A stretch of DNA of 46,924 nt from Oscillospiraceae bacterium (GTDB lineage Bacteria > Bacillota > Clostridia > Oscillospirales > Ruminococcaceae), in assembly GCA_009783695.1 (NCBI GenBank), contig WRCY01000013.1, forward strand, positions 1 to 46,924, written 5' to 3'. Position 1 is the first letter of the stretch. Each line of letters starts with the position of its first letter. A model generated the notes under the pieces. That model was not told where the DNA came from and searched no databases. It saw only the letters and a list, made by a program, of their open reading frames with translations. Shown piece by piece: positions 1 to 10,291 of this stretch. The translations under genes and the position numbers were made by a program.

Positions 1-466
1 CATGCACACGGGCATTGTCAGCAAGACGCTTTGTTTTTTCCAACCCCGCTTCCGAAATATCAAAAGCACTTACATCATAACCACATCGGGCAAAAAATAC
101 CGCATCCTTACCCTCGCCGCATCCTATATCCAGAACTTTTATACGCTTATCCGGCGGCATAAACGAAATGATTTTAAGGCACATCGCAGACGGATTTACG
201 CCCCAGTAGTACTCGTCTTTGCTTCCGTAAACCTTTTCGTAGTAAAGCTTCTCATCTTTGAAAGCCGAGTAGCCGAGCAGCTTGTCAATGCTTACATTAA
301 GTGCAGCCGCAAGATTCGGCAGAGTTGCAATATCAGGCATGGAGGCTCCTGTTTCCCACTTGCTCACCGCCTGATAAGTTATATTTAACTTGCCCGCGAG
401 CTCTTCCTGCGTAAACCCTTTTTCTTTGCGAAGGCGGGCTATATTTCCTGCCAATATGTTCTTCAT
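1..466 (-). CDS. XRE-headed SAM-dependent methyltransferase (partial, 3' end outside window)
   Basis: The frame runs leftward out of the window, leaving the first 155 residues. Residues 1-65 are an XRE helix-turn-helix, with the recognition stretch YQAVSKWETGASMPDI. After a linker, residues 111-119 read VLDIGCGEG, the glycine-rich motif I of class I SAM methyltransferases, followed by FDIS, the usual acidic strand-2 end. XRE-methyltransferase fusions are common in Clostridia; the substrate cannot be told. The ATG at 466 is preceded by GGGGTGAATAAAA, a reasonable ribosome site, and a consensus promoter lies just upstream. The catalytic C-terminal part is not visible, so activity cannot be judged. 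Confidence 0.8.
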   Translation of the reverse strand, partial: MKNILAGNIARLRKEKGFTQEELAGKLNITYQAVSKWETGASMPDIATLPNLAAALNVSIDKLLGYSAFKDEKLYYEKVYGSKDEYYWGVNPSAMCLKIISFMPPDKRIKVLDIGCGEGKDAVFFARCGYDVSAFDISEAGLEKTKRLADNARVH

Positions 467-485
467 TTTTATTCACCCCGGTTTA

Positions 486-514
486 ATTATACCGCTTATA
501 TTCAAAGAAATCAA
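486..514 (-). promoter_or_regulatory. Sigma-A type promoter of the XRE-methyltransferase gene
   Basis: On the minus strand TTGATT (509-514) and TATAAT (486-491) are separated by exactly 17 bases, about 20 bases before the ATG at 466. It makes this gene a separate unit from the upstream GH2 gene. Confidence 0.65.
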
Positions 515-549
515 TAACTTATTATTTGAGATTCTTCTAAACTCAAACG

Positions 550-2310
550 TCAGTTGAGATTCGCATAAAACTTTTGCATTGCGTAAAACGCAAGTTTTTT
601 ATGCGTTTTGTCTGCTGACAACAACCCTTTTATATTGTAATAATCCTGCATATAATGCAGCCTGCGCGGGCATCGAAAATCATATAGAATCCACGGGCTG
701 ACGCCTTTTATGTATTCGATGTTTGACAGCGTTTCGATTTGCTTTTCATAGACGGCGAGCTGGAACTCCTCGGTGAACATTTCATCGCTGCCCCCGTGGA
801 AACCCGCCCTGCAGTCCGCGCCAAATTCGCTGATTATGACAGGCTTTGCAGGGTTGCTGTTCTCGAAAACCGTTGGCAGCTTCGAGAAGTCGGGGTCATA
901 CCAGCCGTAATACTGGTTAACGCCGATAATATCAAGCTTTTCAGTCAGTCTGTCGGCGATAACGAGCGTACCGTGGTCTACGAGGCAGGCGGCGGTTATA
1001 AGCCGTGTCTTGTCAAGCTCGCGCGCTTTCTCCGTAAGCCTGCTCATGAACTCAAGGCGGGAGTCGGTATCGGGGTTTTCGTTTCCGACCGACCAGATAA
1101 TTACGCTTGCGCGGTTAATATCGCGTGAAATAAGTTCTGAAAGCTGATTTTCGGCGTTTGCATAAGCCGCGGGATTGTCGAATTCAATAGCCCAGTAAAC
1201 AGGAATTTCCTCCCATAACAGAATACCGATTTCGTCGGCGATACGGGAGGCGTGTTCGCTGTGCGGATAGTGCGCCAGCCGCATAAAATTGCAGTTCATT
1301 TCCTTGGCTAAAGCGTAGTTCTCGCGAATTTCGTCTTCAGTGACCGCTTTGCCGTTGATTACGCTTTCCTCATGCGCGCTGATGCCCCTCAAGAAGATAG
1401 GTTTGCCGTTCAACAGAATTTCCCGTCCCTGTACGCCAATCTCGCGGAAGCCGATTCTATCGGAAATTTTATCGCGCGTACCGCCGCAGGCAGTGATAAA
1501 TTCAACTTCAACCTCGTAAAGCTGCGGATTTTCGGGGCTCCACAGTTCAGGGTCTGCAGAGAATTCGGCTTCACCCCTGCTGTTTTGAACATTAATTCCC
1601 GCCGTATAATTAAGCTCGGGGATTCGCAGAACCGCTGTTCCCGTATCTGCGCCGTCCACCTCTATTCTTATAAAGTCAAGCCCGGCTTGAAAGGTTTTTA
1701 TAAAAGCTTTCGGCACACGAATCAGCTCTACATCGCGGTAAATCCCGCCGTAATTGAACCAGTCGGTGTTATCCGCGGGAACCGAATCCGGACGGCGGGT
1801 ATTGTTCACTGCGACGACAATGCGGTTTTCGGCTTGCAAAACATCGGTGACTTCTATATAAAACGGTGTGCTGCCGCCCTCGTGAAGTCCCATGTAAGTT
1901 TTATTCACAAACACCGCTGCCCGCCCGCTCACGCCGCCGAATTTTATGAACACACGTTCATTTTCCCCGCGCGAATACAGGAATTTCCGCGTGTAAACCA
2001 TGCCGCCCTCATACAAAAACAGCTTCTCGCACTGCATATTCCAGCATGAGGGAATATGCACGTCCGCCCAATTATCGAAACTGTAATCAAGCGGAAGAGC
2101 CCGCCCGTCATGCATAAACTCGTGTTCGAGCCACCATTTATTACGCAGGCAGGTGTCATATTGGTCAATCCCGTATTGCCAGATGCCGCTCAGGCTCTCT
2201 TTCCCGCGTGAAAAGTCGGCGATTACTGAATTTTGAATCGCCTTTTCCTTATAAAAATCCCAAAAATCCGAGGTATGGATTCCATCTTGAAAATTAGCCG
2301 GCTTTTTCAT
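550..2310 (-). CDS. uidA: Beta-glucuronidase, glycoside hydrolase family 2
   Basis: A 586-residue enzyme expected to remove beta-linked glucuronic acid from glucuronides, in the cytoplasm since no signal peptide is seen. The order is a jelly-roll sugar-binding domain (about 1-190, with WFNYGGIYRDVEL), an Ig-like domain (about 190-285) and a TIM barrel (about 285-586). The acid/base glutamate is in WSVGNEN (about E410) and the nucleophile in ISEFGAD (about E493). The N-x-K motif that contacts the glucuronate carboxylate in beta-glucuronidases is present as YNIKG (N559, K561), which favours glucuronidase over galactosidase. The ATG has AGGAG seven bases upstream. Next to a secreted xylan-type GH8 gene, it may act on glucuronidated oligosaccharides; that link is inference. 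Confidence 0.85.
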   Translation of the reverse strand: MKKPANFQDGIHTSDFWDFYKEKAIQNSVIADFSRGKESLSGIWQYGIDQYDTCLRNKWWLEHEFMHDGRALPLDYSFDNWADVHIPSCWNMQCEKLFLYEGGMVYTRKFLYSRGENERVFIKFGGVSGRAAVFVNKTYMGLHEGGSTPFYIEVTDVLQAENRIVVAVNNTRRPDSVPADNTDWFNYGGIYRDVELIRVPKAFIKTFQAGLDFIRIEVDGADTGTAVLRIPELNYTAGINVQNSRGEAEFSADPELWSPENPQLYEVEVEFITACGGTRDKISDRIGFREIGVQGREILLNGKPIFLRGISAHEESVINGKAVTEDEIRENYALAKEMNCNFMRLAHYPHSEHASRIADEIGILLWEEIPVYWAIEFDNPAAYANAENQLSELISRDINRASVIIWSVGNENPDTDSRLEFMSRLTEKARELDKTRLITAACLVDHGTLVIADRLTEKLDIIGVNQYYGWYDPDFSKLPTVFENSNPAKPVIISEFGADCRAGFHGGSDEMFTEEFQLAVYEKQIETLSNIEYIKGVSPWILYDFRCPRRLHYMQDYYNIKGLLSADKTHKKLAFYAMQKFYANLN

Positions 2311-2334
2311 AAACTGCTCCTCTTATTTTTATAT

Positions 2335-2363
2335 AATATAGCACGGATTTAAACGAAAGTCAA
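2335..2363 (-). promoter_or_regulatory. Promoter of the beta-glucuronidase gene
   Basis: Minus-strand TTGACT (2358-2363), a 17-base spacer and TATATT (2335-2340), about 25 bases before the start codon and its AGGAG site. Confidence 0.6.
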
Positions 2364-2457
2364 ATGATTAGTTTAAGTGGCGAACACGCATTATTACCAA
2401 AATTTAATATTTTATTTGGCGATATTGCACAAAATTTATATATTTTATATAAAGGGA

Positions 2458-2486
2458 TTGTTTTTATTTGCGTTTTATGGTAGAAT
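2458..2486 (+). promoter_or_regulatory. Promoter of the secreted metallophosphoesterase gene
   Basis: TTGTTT (2458-2463), 17 bases and TAGAAT (2481-2486). It lies about 75 bases before the ATG at 2563, giving a leader of about 70 nt. Confidence 0.5.
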
Positions 2487-2562
2487 TTATTTTGCATAGT
2501 TAACTCGCCAAAAAGTACATTTTATGGCGGGCATTAAATTATTTAAAAGAGGAGTTAAACAA

Positions 2563-5500
2563 ATGAAAGTACGAAAAACACCACGCAAAATCCTATCGCT
2601 TTTCTTGACTCTGGCGATGATTGCCGGATTGTTCACGTTTATGCCGATGATAGCGTCGGCGGATGTAACCCCCAGAACGGGCAGTGTGCCGTTGAGATTA
2701 CATATGGACCCCAACGACACAACACAATATCCGACGTTAGGTAATCTTCTCGGTAACTCAACAACCCGCTGGACACGACACGCTGCGAGCGGTTGGTATT
2801 ATGCGGCAAGCAATGCCAACAATGGTTCCTCGGGCGTTTTAAGGCTGATTGAGGGCGAGGGTGTGATGACAGGCTCTAAGGTTATAGAGTTTAATAGCAC
2901 TGACACCGCTTGGGCGCGCGCATATAACCTCGACCTTGATACACCTATTGAATGGAATACCGGAGAATACGGAATAACATTCGATTATAGAATAGGGCAA
3001 GCTGCTGCCCAAGAATTTACTTTCGGCTTTTCCGGCAGAAGCCATAACGGACGTTCGCCTGCGGCGGCAGATGATGGTGTTGCCGTGAACCGCCATCTGA
3101 GAATGTTTGACGATACACTGAGAAACAACTCGACAGGTACCGGTTCGGAAACTCTCGTTCTCGGTTCAATGACACGCGGAACCTGGTACAGGGTCTACGG
3201 CCTTATCGATACCGCGGCTACCGGCTCCAGCTTGGCGGAAGCAGTTAGGTGGCACGCGGTTCCAATTACCGCTACTACGGGTGCTTCTGCTCCCATGACA
3301 TTTGAAGCTTTTGCCGAAGATTCGGCTTTAGGCGTGAAAGGTCCCTTGTCATGGAACACGGAAGGCGTTATAAATTCGCTTATCTTCAGCGGAGCCGCGA
3401 ACAGTTCTTCGCGCTTCCTGCAACTGGCAAACATATCGTTGTTTGAGTATCCTGAATTCTGCTTCTTCTGCGAAGAATGCGGATGCGAATTTTGTTTTGA
3501 GGACGGTGAGTGCGGGCTTTGCCCGTGCGCGGACTGCTTCCCGCCCGCCGGTCAGGAGCATGAAGTCGCCGACGATGACTGCACCGTTTGCATACTCTGC
3601 GGAATGTTCAACGGCAACCATATTCCCAAAACTACAAACTGTACCGAGTGTACAAGATGTACTTTTGATTTAAGTACTTTACCGGATTACGAGGAGTGTG
3701 AAAAATGCGGTTGTGAGGAATGCTTTGTTGACGGCATGTGCATGGCTTGCCAGAACTGCGACCCGAACTACGGCAGGGGCACACCCGTGCGTCTTGATGT
3801 AGATTTAAACGAAGAACCCTATGACGCGCTTTCTTTACCGAATACGATGATTGCCCCCGCATCAGACCGCTGGACAGAGGGCGTAGGCGGTTGGTACATT
3901 GCAGGAGAAGCGGCTGCATCGCACGCTAACTCTGTTCTCAGAGTATTGGAGGACGCAAGCGCCCCGGGCGGTGTTGCACTGGAAATGAGTTTTGAAAGAG
4001 CTTCATCCTCTACCTGCTCCCGTTATCACGTTGAATTAGAAGAACCGATTTTACGTAATTCGGGTCAATATGCATTTTCTACTTACGTTAACACACAGCA
4101 AATGCCTCAGAGCGCACGTGTAACCGTTCACCTTTCGGATACGACTATTGACGGAAAGTCAGAAGGTGATGCAGACCAAGGCACAGCTGCGTTTTCGAGT
4201 GCCGCCGCAAATAACACTTTCTTTGAGTGGCAGTCAAGCTCCCATCACACCACATCGCGCATAAGAGTACCCGGTCAGGGTGACGGCTGGACTGCGTGGT
4301 CTCGAAACGCTAACACATGGAAAAGAGTTCAGGCTGTCATAGATACAAATGAGAACTTCATTTATATACTGACAACTGATTCGGGCGATGAACCGGGCAA
4401 CTGGGATGAACTCTTCAGAGGTAAAGGCCCGGCTGACTCCAGTTATGCAAGAATTCCTTTAGTATGGGGTCCCGGCAATAAAATCACATCGGTTGGTTTT
4501 AGCGGCACCACCAGCGGTTCTGCAGGTAATCCCCCCTCTGACACGACCATCAACCGTGTAAGAATAGCAGACCTCAGCATCCACGAATTTGACCCCTTAC
4601 CCGACCTCTCAATGCTTGAGTGGACTGTATTCCCTGCGGACGAGAACGTCAGCTTCATGGGTACAACGGGCAACTCCGGCGCAGGTCATGTAATGAAGCT
4701 GGAAAGCTTAGAATTCGATGAGTTTAACCTCCCCACGCGCGGAGCTAATTTGATTATCGACTACCGCGTAGCGCACAATACAGGCAGACGTATTTTAGCA
4801 TGGACAGACTTGTCCGGCGAAAAACCGGATATAGAAGACATTACATTTGCCACGACAGATAATATCGCGGATAAAAAAGTAATTGTATCGGGACTTATGG
4901 CAAGCGGTGCCACGGGAGCAGAACTCAGAATCCCGCAGGAACTGCTGTATGACAAAGAAACCGACACATACGCCACCGAGATTTATGCCATAATGACTAT
5001 CGACAAAGGCCCGACAGGAGATATGGCAGCCGGCGATAACTACACCACGGCTAACGGAAACAGAGGTGGCAGTTCAAGAAATGGTGTAAACAGCATTGAC
5101 CTCGAAAAAGAATTCGATATAATCGACACAGTAAAATTAGATGTTTTAAGTCCTCTCGTATTTAACACATTTATTACTCTCACCCCCGGTGCAAACGAAT
5201 CGGAAATCAATTTTGCGTGGTTTACGCCGATTGAAGAGCACACGTCAAGCACAATCACTATTACTTTCGACCCTACCGGCGGTAACTGGGCCGGAAGCGC
5301 TGAAAATAAAACCGTAGAAAAGGAAGTATTCCTTTCTCATCTTCAGTTAATACCGGCTTCAGATTTGGAAGACGGCGACTGGCCGGATGAAAATCCCGCC
5401 GGCATGAGAGCATTCTCTGAATTTGCTGGCACGGAAGCTGATGAAACAGCATACGGTTTCCGCACCAATAAGATTGTTGTAAGAGACCTCATACCTGGCG

Positions 5501-8500
5501 AATACGCTTATCGCTTAGGTGACGGCACCGAAGGTCACTGGAGCCCTGCCTACACCTTTGAGGTGAAAAACCCGAATGAAGCGTATAACGTCATCGTATT
5601 CGGCGACCCTCAGTTAAGCAACAGCAGTGCGCATGAAGGCAAATGGCGCGACGGGCTTACACGTTCAATCGCTCAGGCAAATACAATGGGCGGAGCTGCT
5701 TTCCTGATGACCGCAGGCGACAACACAGGTTACGCCAACGACTACCTCGAGATGGCACGTTATTTAGAGCAGCCTCAGCTCAGAAGCTATCCGATGATGG
5801 TAACCATCGGTAACCACGATACGCAAAGCCAGCGGACTCTCACCCATGGCTCCGGTCCCGAGGGCAGCAATAACGAACATCCGCTCGCACTGTTGTCTAT
5901 GGTGTACAACTGGCCGAACCATAAATGGTTAGAGTTCACACCGGGCGGAAGCAATACTTCTGTAGTTTCCGGACCGAGAAGCGAAAGCGATTCACTTCGC
6001 GGCGGCGGAAACTGGTATATGAGTTATGGCGATGTTCAGTATATCTCCCTTAACACAAACCTCAGAATTGATGCTCAGCATGACAGATTCTTGGAAGAGG
6101 CTGTCGCAGCTCATCCTGACGCGACATGGAGAATTGCCATTTCCCACTTTGACCCCTTCGGTATAGGAAACGGACACTCTCTCGGCTTAGCTGCTATGAG
6201 AGACTGGTGGGCATCCGTATACGAGAAACACGGCATTGACCTTGTAATTAACGGACACGACCACAACTACGGACGTTCACAGTTTATACAGGGCGCCGGC
6301 ACTTCCGGCTGGGAAATTGCGAAATATCAACATCCGTCCGTAGTGGATATTGATGAATTAAACATATTTAAAGCAAAGCCTCCGGGCGCTTATGTAGACC
6401 CGATAGGCACACAGTTCATTTCGATGGGCTCTGTGGCTGACTGGCCTAAGTATAATCCTGCATCTCTTGAAGAAAGACCATGGGCGGCGCATATCCCCGG
6501 AGCACCCGGTTCAAGCCAAGGAGCGGGAGAATACGGAATCCTTACAATTGACGGCGACACCCTTACATTCACAAACTATAAAATGGCAACAGGCAGCAAC
6601 CCTGACATCGTGTTAGACAGCATAACACTCAAGAAAACAGCTGACTTCGACGATTTGGAGACCCTTATATCCGGTACGAAAGACAAAGATGGTAATAAGG
6701 TTTTATCCGGTATGGAAGATGTTTCGTCAGACGACATTGAAGTTGCAAGCTGGAGCGCTTTCCAAGCGGAAATCGCAAGTGCAAAAGCAATCACAAGCAC
6801 TGCATCTGCTGACGTAATCCATGAAGCGTATATGGATTTATATGACGCGTTCTACGCACTCGTTTCAACAGCTGATAAAGACGACCTGGAAGAATTAATC
6901 GCTGATGTTAAAGAAACGCTTGCCACAACTACCGAAGGCAGATGGGAAAATCAACATGCCCCCGGTTCAAAAGCAATTCTGAAAGTTATTTTAGACGAAG
7001 CAATCTATGTTTTTGAATTAAGAATCACACAGCAAGACGTTGTTGACGCTGTGTTCGCTAAACTCGAAACCGGATTAGCGGCATATATGGCTACCGCAGT
7101 CGGCAAGCCTCCGTGCCCGTGGATTTACGTCCATGAAATTACGGCTGACGCACCGTATACAATCACTGCCGTTGACTGGATGAAAGAAACAGACCCATAC
7201 TACATTGAGGCGGAAATGGGAAACAAACCCATGTATTTCGAGCATTTCACTAAAGCACCGTATTCTCATCAAGGAGCTTATGAGCGCACCGAATCCAGGT
7301 TTGCCCCGGCTACACTTGAAGGCGGACGCGGAGTAAACGAAACGTACGTCACAGGAACCCGTATCGGCGAATGGATACGCTATGAACTCGACGTGGAGCA
7401 AGCCGGTGAATACAAAGCATCGCTCGGCGCAGTCAACGCAATCGCTTCTGTACAAAGAGTTCTGCTCAGAGACACGAATCAGAACATTCTAACCGAATTC
7501 TCTATTCCGGCAAGTTACGGCGATGGTGTTACATTCGCTGCTACAGAAACCTCACTTCTTCCTGCACCGATTGCAGGTGATGAGACTTTCTATCTGCCAG
7601 CAGGAGAGGTTATCATTGAGATGTTCTTCATCAATAACGGCGTTCCTTACAACGGCGGAAACGTCGGAGCCCCTCCCGCAGGAGCTGCATTTGGTCCTGA
7701 TGTTGACATTATTATTCTCGAACGTATAGGAAATATGACTGCACCTGTTATCGATGCAGACCCGAACCGTTGGGATTTACCTTTCTTCCCGACAATGATA
7801 AACAGTTCATCTCACCGTCAGCGCGGCTGGCAGACTGATGGAGAAACAAGCGGAAACACAACAATCCCTCCTGCAACAGGCTTACCAATAGAAATTTACA
7901 GCAGAACTGAAAAAATTATAATTGAAGTAGCTGCGAATTTCACCACCACCACCAGCACTATGCAGTTACACATTGAAAACGACGGCGGCGGAGCATGGCT
8001 GCCTGAGTGGGCACCCGGGTTAAACAGTGTTTATGACCCCTCCATAGGACCCAACGGAGCACTTGTACTTGATTTCTCGAAGATACCCGCACCGATGAAC
8101 ATACACGTACCCACTGTAGCTAAATCAGTAGACTGGGGACGCTTCGACATCAGTTATTACAGCTCTAACTGGGAAGACCTAAACTACATGAGAGCATATC
8201 TAATCCTCGCAGATGAAGCTTCGGATGCATCTATAGCAAGCGATTTCGCAAGCTTCAGGTCCTCGTCAATAGTAGCGTTCTCAGACGGTTTACCGAGTAG
8301 CGGGGGAGTATTATTGGCAGGAGGCGATATCCCTGCGGATCCGACTAAAGATGACCATAACTTCGGCGGCTGGTTTACAGCGGCGGAAGACGGTACAGCG
8401 GTTGACTTAACTACAGCGAGATTCAAAACCGATACCACTGTATACGCACAATGGCTTGAAGAAGGTTCGTACAACGTAACATTCAATTTCAACTATGATG

Positions 8501-10059
8501 GCTCACCTGCAAATATAACCAAGGCGACAGGCACAAACGGCAAGCTCGCGGCAGGCAACATACCCGCTGTCCCCGAAAGAGAAGGATTTATATTCAAGGG
8601 TTGGTTTACAGCGCCAATGCTTGGTACAGAAATTGACCCTGCGGCTTTCACATTTGAAGAAAACACTTTCCTTTACGCGCAGTGGATGTTAGAGGGCGAA
8701 GACTGCATCTGCGTCTGCCCGCCGGGAACTGAAAAAATTTGGGAACTGGACATCACACCTGCGTTGGAAGACCTTAACACTAATGATGGAAATGTCGGAG
8801 GCTTAGTTCGTGCATGGGGTTCAGCAGGCAGACCTCAATATACTGTCACAGACGGCAAGCTTGTTGTTTCAGGCCGTACAAATGACTGGCACTCCGTGGA
8901 CGTAGACCTCAGAGACTTTGACCTCGAACCGGGCGTAGAATACAAGCTCACCGTAACAGGTACTGCACCCGGCCCGTTCGTACTTGAGTTCCCGTTAGAC
9001 AGCGACCCGTGGTCAACAGGAAGAGTTATCGGAACCAACACAGGAGCGTCCATAACCTTTGACAGTGTAATGCCTTCAGTAGGCAGCGTATCTCAAACTG
9101 AAAACGGACACAGAATACGTGTACGCGCCGACGGAATAAGCGGAACAGGCAGCTACACAATTGAAAGCATAATTATTGAAAAGATAACCGGAGCAGGCGG
9201 GCACCTCCCGGAATGTGAATGTGAATGCCCGAAGTGTAAACCCGCAACTAAACCCGGGAAACCGACCGCTTCAGCAAACGGCTCAAGCACATCAGCAAGC
9301 AGAAACATAACACTCACCGCACCCGGCGCGGCAATTTACTACACAGTAAACGGCGGCGAACCGACAACGTCAAGCACACTTTACACGACTCCGATTGCAC
9401 TTAATTTCCCAAAAGTCGGTGACTCTCACACAATCAGAGCAATCGCTGTTATAAACGGCGTGGCGAGTGACGTAGCTGTATTCACCTATACTAGAAGCAG
9501 CGGTGGCGGCGGCGGTCCCAGTGGTCCCTCCACACCGAGCGACCCGACTACACCTACTACATCCGCTCCCGTAGTCGCACAGCCCGGCGCCCCCTTGACA
9601 CTTCCTGCAAACTTTACGATTCCCGCAACAACCGTTGCTGCGCTCAGAGGCGATGCGCTTCTCCCCGCAGCGACAATCCGCGCAACCGCAGCAGGAAATC
9701 AAACGGTTAACTTCGGCACAACCGCAGATGTTGCAGGACAGAACGCAATCCTCGTCAGAATCGGTGCAGACGGCGAGCTTGAGGTCGTATCCGCTGTAAC
9801 AATCGGCGCGAACGGTCAGGCGACAGTAAACGTACCGGGAGCCGGCGACTATCTCGTGCTTGCGCGTAAGACAGGCGACATCACCGGAACGGGCGAAGTC
9901 CAGACACAGGACGCACTGGCGCTTCTCCGCCACATCGCAGGCATTGCCCCGCTGAACGCTCTTGAGCTGTTCGTAGCTAACGGCAAAATCGGCGACACCG
10001 GCACAACCGATGCGCTGAACATCCTTAGGTATATCGCGGGGATAATAGACAAAATCTAA
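2563..10059 (+). CDS. Giant secreted multidomain metallophosphoesterase with dockerin-like C-terminus
   Basis: A 2,498-residue exported protein. The start at 2563 is chosen over an ATG 39 bases earlier because GAGG precedes it and it opens a signal peptide (MKVRKTPRK, hydrophobic core, cleavage near ASA-D). Two related lectin-like modules (about 43-300 and 410-676) are separated by a Cys-rich stretch (about 298-403). A purple-acid-phosphatase-like domain spans about 1000-1290, with metal motifs FGDPQ, TAGDN, GNHD, ISHFD and INGHDHNYGR. Then come a FIVAR-like helical module (about 1360-1440), a CBM6-like module (about 1543-1725), two InlB/Flg_new-type repeats (GGWFTA...YAQW, KGWFTA...YAQW; about 1906-2043), a chitobiase-C-like domain (about 2226-2310), a Gly/Pro/Ser/Thr linker and a degenerate dockerin (2440-2498). 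The substrate is unknown; extracellular phosphate-ester cleavage is the likely chemistry. Confidence 0.85.
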   Translation: MKVRKTPRKILSLFLTLAMIAGLFTFMPMIASADVTPRTGSVPLRLHMDPNDTTQYPTLGNLLGNSTTRWTRHAASGWYYAASNANNGSSGVLRLIEGEGVMTGSKVIEFNSTDTAWARAYNLDLDTPIEWNTGEYGITFDYRIGQAAAQEFTFGFSGRSHNGRSPAAADDGVAVNRHLRMFDDTLRNNSTGTGSETLVLGSMTRGTWYRVYGLIDTAATGSSLAEAVRWHAVPITATTGASAPMTFEAFAEDSALGVKGPLSWNTEGVINSLIFSGAANSSSRFLQLANISLFEYPEFCFFCEECGCEFCFEDGECGLCPCADCFPPAGQEHEVADDDCTVCILCGMFNGNHIPKTTNCTECTRCTFDLSTLPDYEECEKCGCEECFVDGMCMACQNCDPNYGRGTPVRLDVDLNEEPYDALSLPNTMIAPASDRWTEGVGGWYIAGEAAASHANSVLRVLEDASAPGGVALEMSFERASSSTCSRYHVELEEPILRNSGQYAFSTYVNTQQMPQSARVTVHLSDTTIDGKSEGDADQGTAAFSSAAANNTFFEWQSSSHHTTSRIRVPGQGDGWTAWSRNANTWKRVQAVIDTNENFIYILTTDSGDEPGNWDELFRGKGPADSSYARIPLVWGPGNKITSVGFSGTTSGSAGNPPSDTTINRVRIADLSIHEFDPLPDLSMLEWTVFPADENVSFMGTTGNSGAGHVMKLESLEFDEFNLPTRGANLIIDYRVAHNTGRRILAWTDLSGEKPDIEDITFATTDNIADKKVIVSGLMASGATGAELRIPQELLYDKETDTYATEIYAIMTIDKGPTGDMAAGDNYTTANGNRGGSSRNGVNSIDLEKEFDIIDTVKLDVLSPLVFNTFITLTPGANESEINFAWFTPIEEHTSSTITITFDPTGGNWAGSAENKTVEKEVFLSHLQLIPASDLEDGDWPDENPAGMRAFSEFAGTEADETAYGFRTNKIVVRDLIPGEYAYRLGDGTEGHWSPAYTFEVKNPNEAYNVIVFGDPQLSNSSAHEGKWRDGLTRSIAQANTMGGAAFLMTAGDNTGYANDYLEMARYLEQPQLRSYPMMVTIGNHDTQSQRTLTHGSGPEGSNNEHPLALLSMVYNWPNHKWLEFTPGGSNTSVVSGPRSESDSLRGGGNWYMSYGDVQYISLNTNLRIDAQHDRFLEEAVAAHPDATWRIAISHFDPFGIGNGHSLGLAAMRDWWASVYEKHGIDLVINGHDHNYGRSQFIQGAGTSGWEIAKYQHPSVVDIDELNIFKAKPPGAYVDPIGTQFISMGSVADWPKYNPASLEERPWAAHIPGAPGSSQGAGEYGILTIDGDTLTFTNYKMATGSNPDIVLDSITLKKTADFDDLETLISGTKDKDGNKVLSGMEDVSSDDIEVASWSAFQAEIASAKAITSTASADVIHEAYMDLYDAFYALVSTADKDDLEELIADVKETLATTTEGRWENQHAPGSKAILKVILDEAIYVFELRITQQDVVDAVFAKLETGLAAYMATAVGKPPCPWIYVHEITADAPYTITAVDWMKETDPYYIEAEMGNKPMYFEHFTKAPYSHQGAYERTESRFAPATLEGGRGVNETYVTGTRIGEWIRYELDVEQAGEYKASLGAVNAIASVQRVLLRDTNQNILTEFSIPASYGDGVTFAATETSLLPAPIAGDETFYLPAGEVIIEMFFINNGVPYNGGNVGAPPAGAAFGPDVDIIILERIGNMTAPVIDADPNRWDLPFFPTMINSSSHRQRGWQTDGETSGNTTIPPATGLPIEIYSRTEKIIIEVAANFTTTTSTMQLHIENDGGGAWLPEWAPGLNSVYDPSIGPNGALVLDFSKIPAPMNIHVPTVAKSVDWGRFDISYYSSNWEDLNYMRAYLILADEASDASIASDFASFRSSSIVAFSDGLPSSGGVLLAGGDIPADPTKDDHNFGGWFTAAEDGTAVDLTTARFKTDTTVYAQWLEEGSYNVTFNFNYDGSPANITKATGTNGKLAAGNIPAVPEREGFIFKGWFTAPMLGTEIDPAAFTFEENTFLYAQWMLEGEDCICVCPPGTEKIWELDITPALEDLNTNDGNVGGLVRAWGSAGRPQYTVTDGKLVVSGRTNDWHSVDVDLRDFDLEPGVEYKLTVTGTAPGPFVLEFPLDSDPWSTGRVIGTNTGASITFDSVMPSVGSVSQTENGHRIRVRADGISGTGSYTIESIIIEKITGAGGHLPECECECPKCKPATKPGKPTASANGSSTSASRNITLTAPGAAIYYTVNGGEPTTSSTLYTTPIALNFPKVGDSHTIRAIAVINGVASDVAVFTYTRSSGGGGGPSGPSTPSDPTTPTTSAPVVAQPGAPLTLPANFTIPATTVAALRGDALLPAATIRATAAGNQTVNFGTTADVAGQNAILVRIGADGELEVVSAVTIGANGQATVNVPGAGDYLVLARKTGDITGTGEVQTQDALALLRHIAGIAPLNALELFVANGKIGDTGTTDALNILRYIAGIIDKI

Positions 10060-10080
10060 ATTGTACCAACACCTATAAAC

Positions 10081-10112
10081 AAAAGCCGCTTAGTGAAAAC
10101 TAAGCGGCTTTT
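10081..10112 (+). terminator. Intrinsic terminator after the metallophosphoesterase gene
   Basis: A 13-bp stem (GCCGCTTAG with four flanking A/T pairs) and TGAAAA loop ending in TTTT. The core is identical to the terminator after the GH8 giant at 20329-20360. Confidence 0.85.
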
Positions 10113-10125
10113 AAATGCATTTATA

Positions 10126-10275
10126 TTACTTATCACTACCGGGCTTATGGCGGTTTCCCGACTGCTTTTTGTCGTTATTACGTCCGTTGTCGGCTTTATC
10201 GCTCGCAAAAGGAGTTTGTCCTTTCGCCTTAGCCTTGCGAACTTCCTTCGGGTCGATTTGACTGTCTTTCGGCAT
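10126..10275 (-). CDS. Small highly charged hydrophilic protein, unrecognised
   Basis: A 49-residue product rich in Lys, Asp, Asn and Gly with no hydrophobic segment; probably disordered. The ATG at 10275 is chosen because GGGGGTGAG lies four bases upstream; an in-frame ATG 36 bases earlier has no such site. It follows the short-chain dehydrogenase on the same strand, separated by the 175-bp repeat. Small hydrophilic proteins sometimes accompany general-stress dehydrogenases of this kind, but no family was recognised and no function is claimed. Confidence 0.55.
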   Translation of the reverse strand: MPKDSQIDPKEVRKAKAKGQTPFASDKADNGRNNDKKQSGNRHKPGSDK

Positions 10276-10291
10276 TTTCTCACCCCCTAAT

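Noticed and set aside
1372-2049. Rightward 225-codon frame inside the GH2 gene
   Set aside because: It is antisense to a clear beta-glucuronidase with conserved catalytic motifs; no ribosome site, low-complexity antisense composition.
9370-9933. Leftward 187-codon frame opposite the dockerin region, with a similar one at 19810-20184
   Set aside because: The similarity between the two merely reflects the duplicated sense-strand module; no signals of expression.
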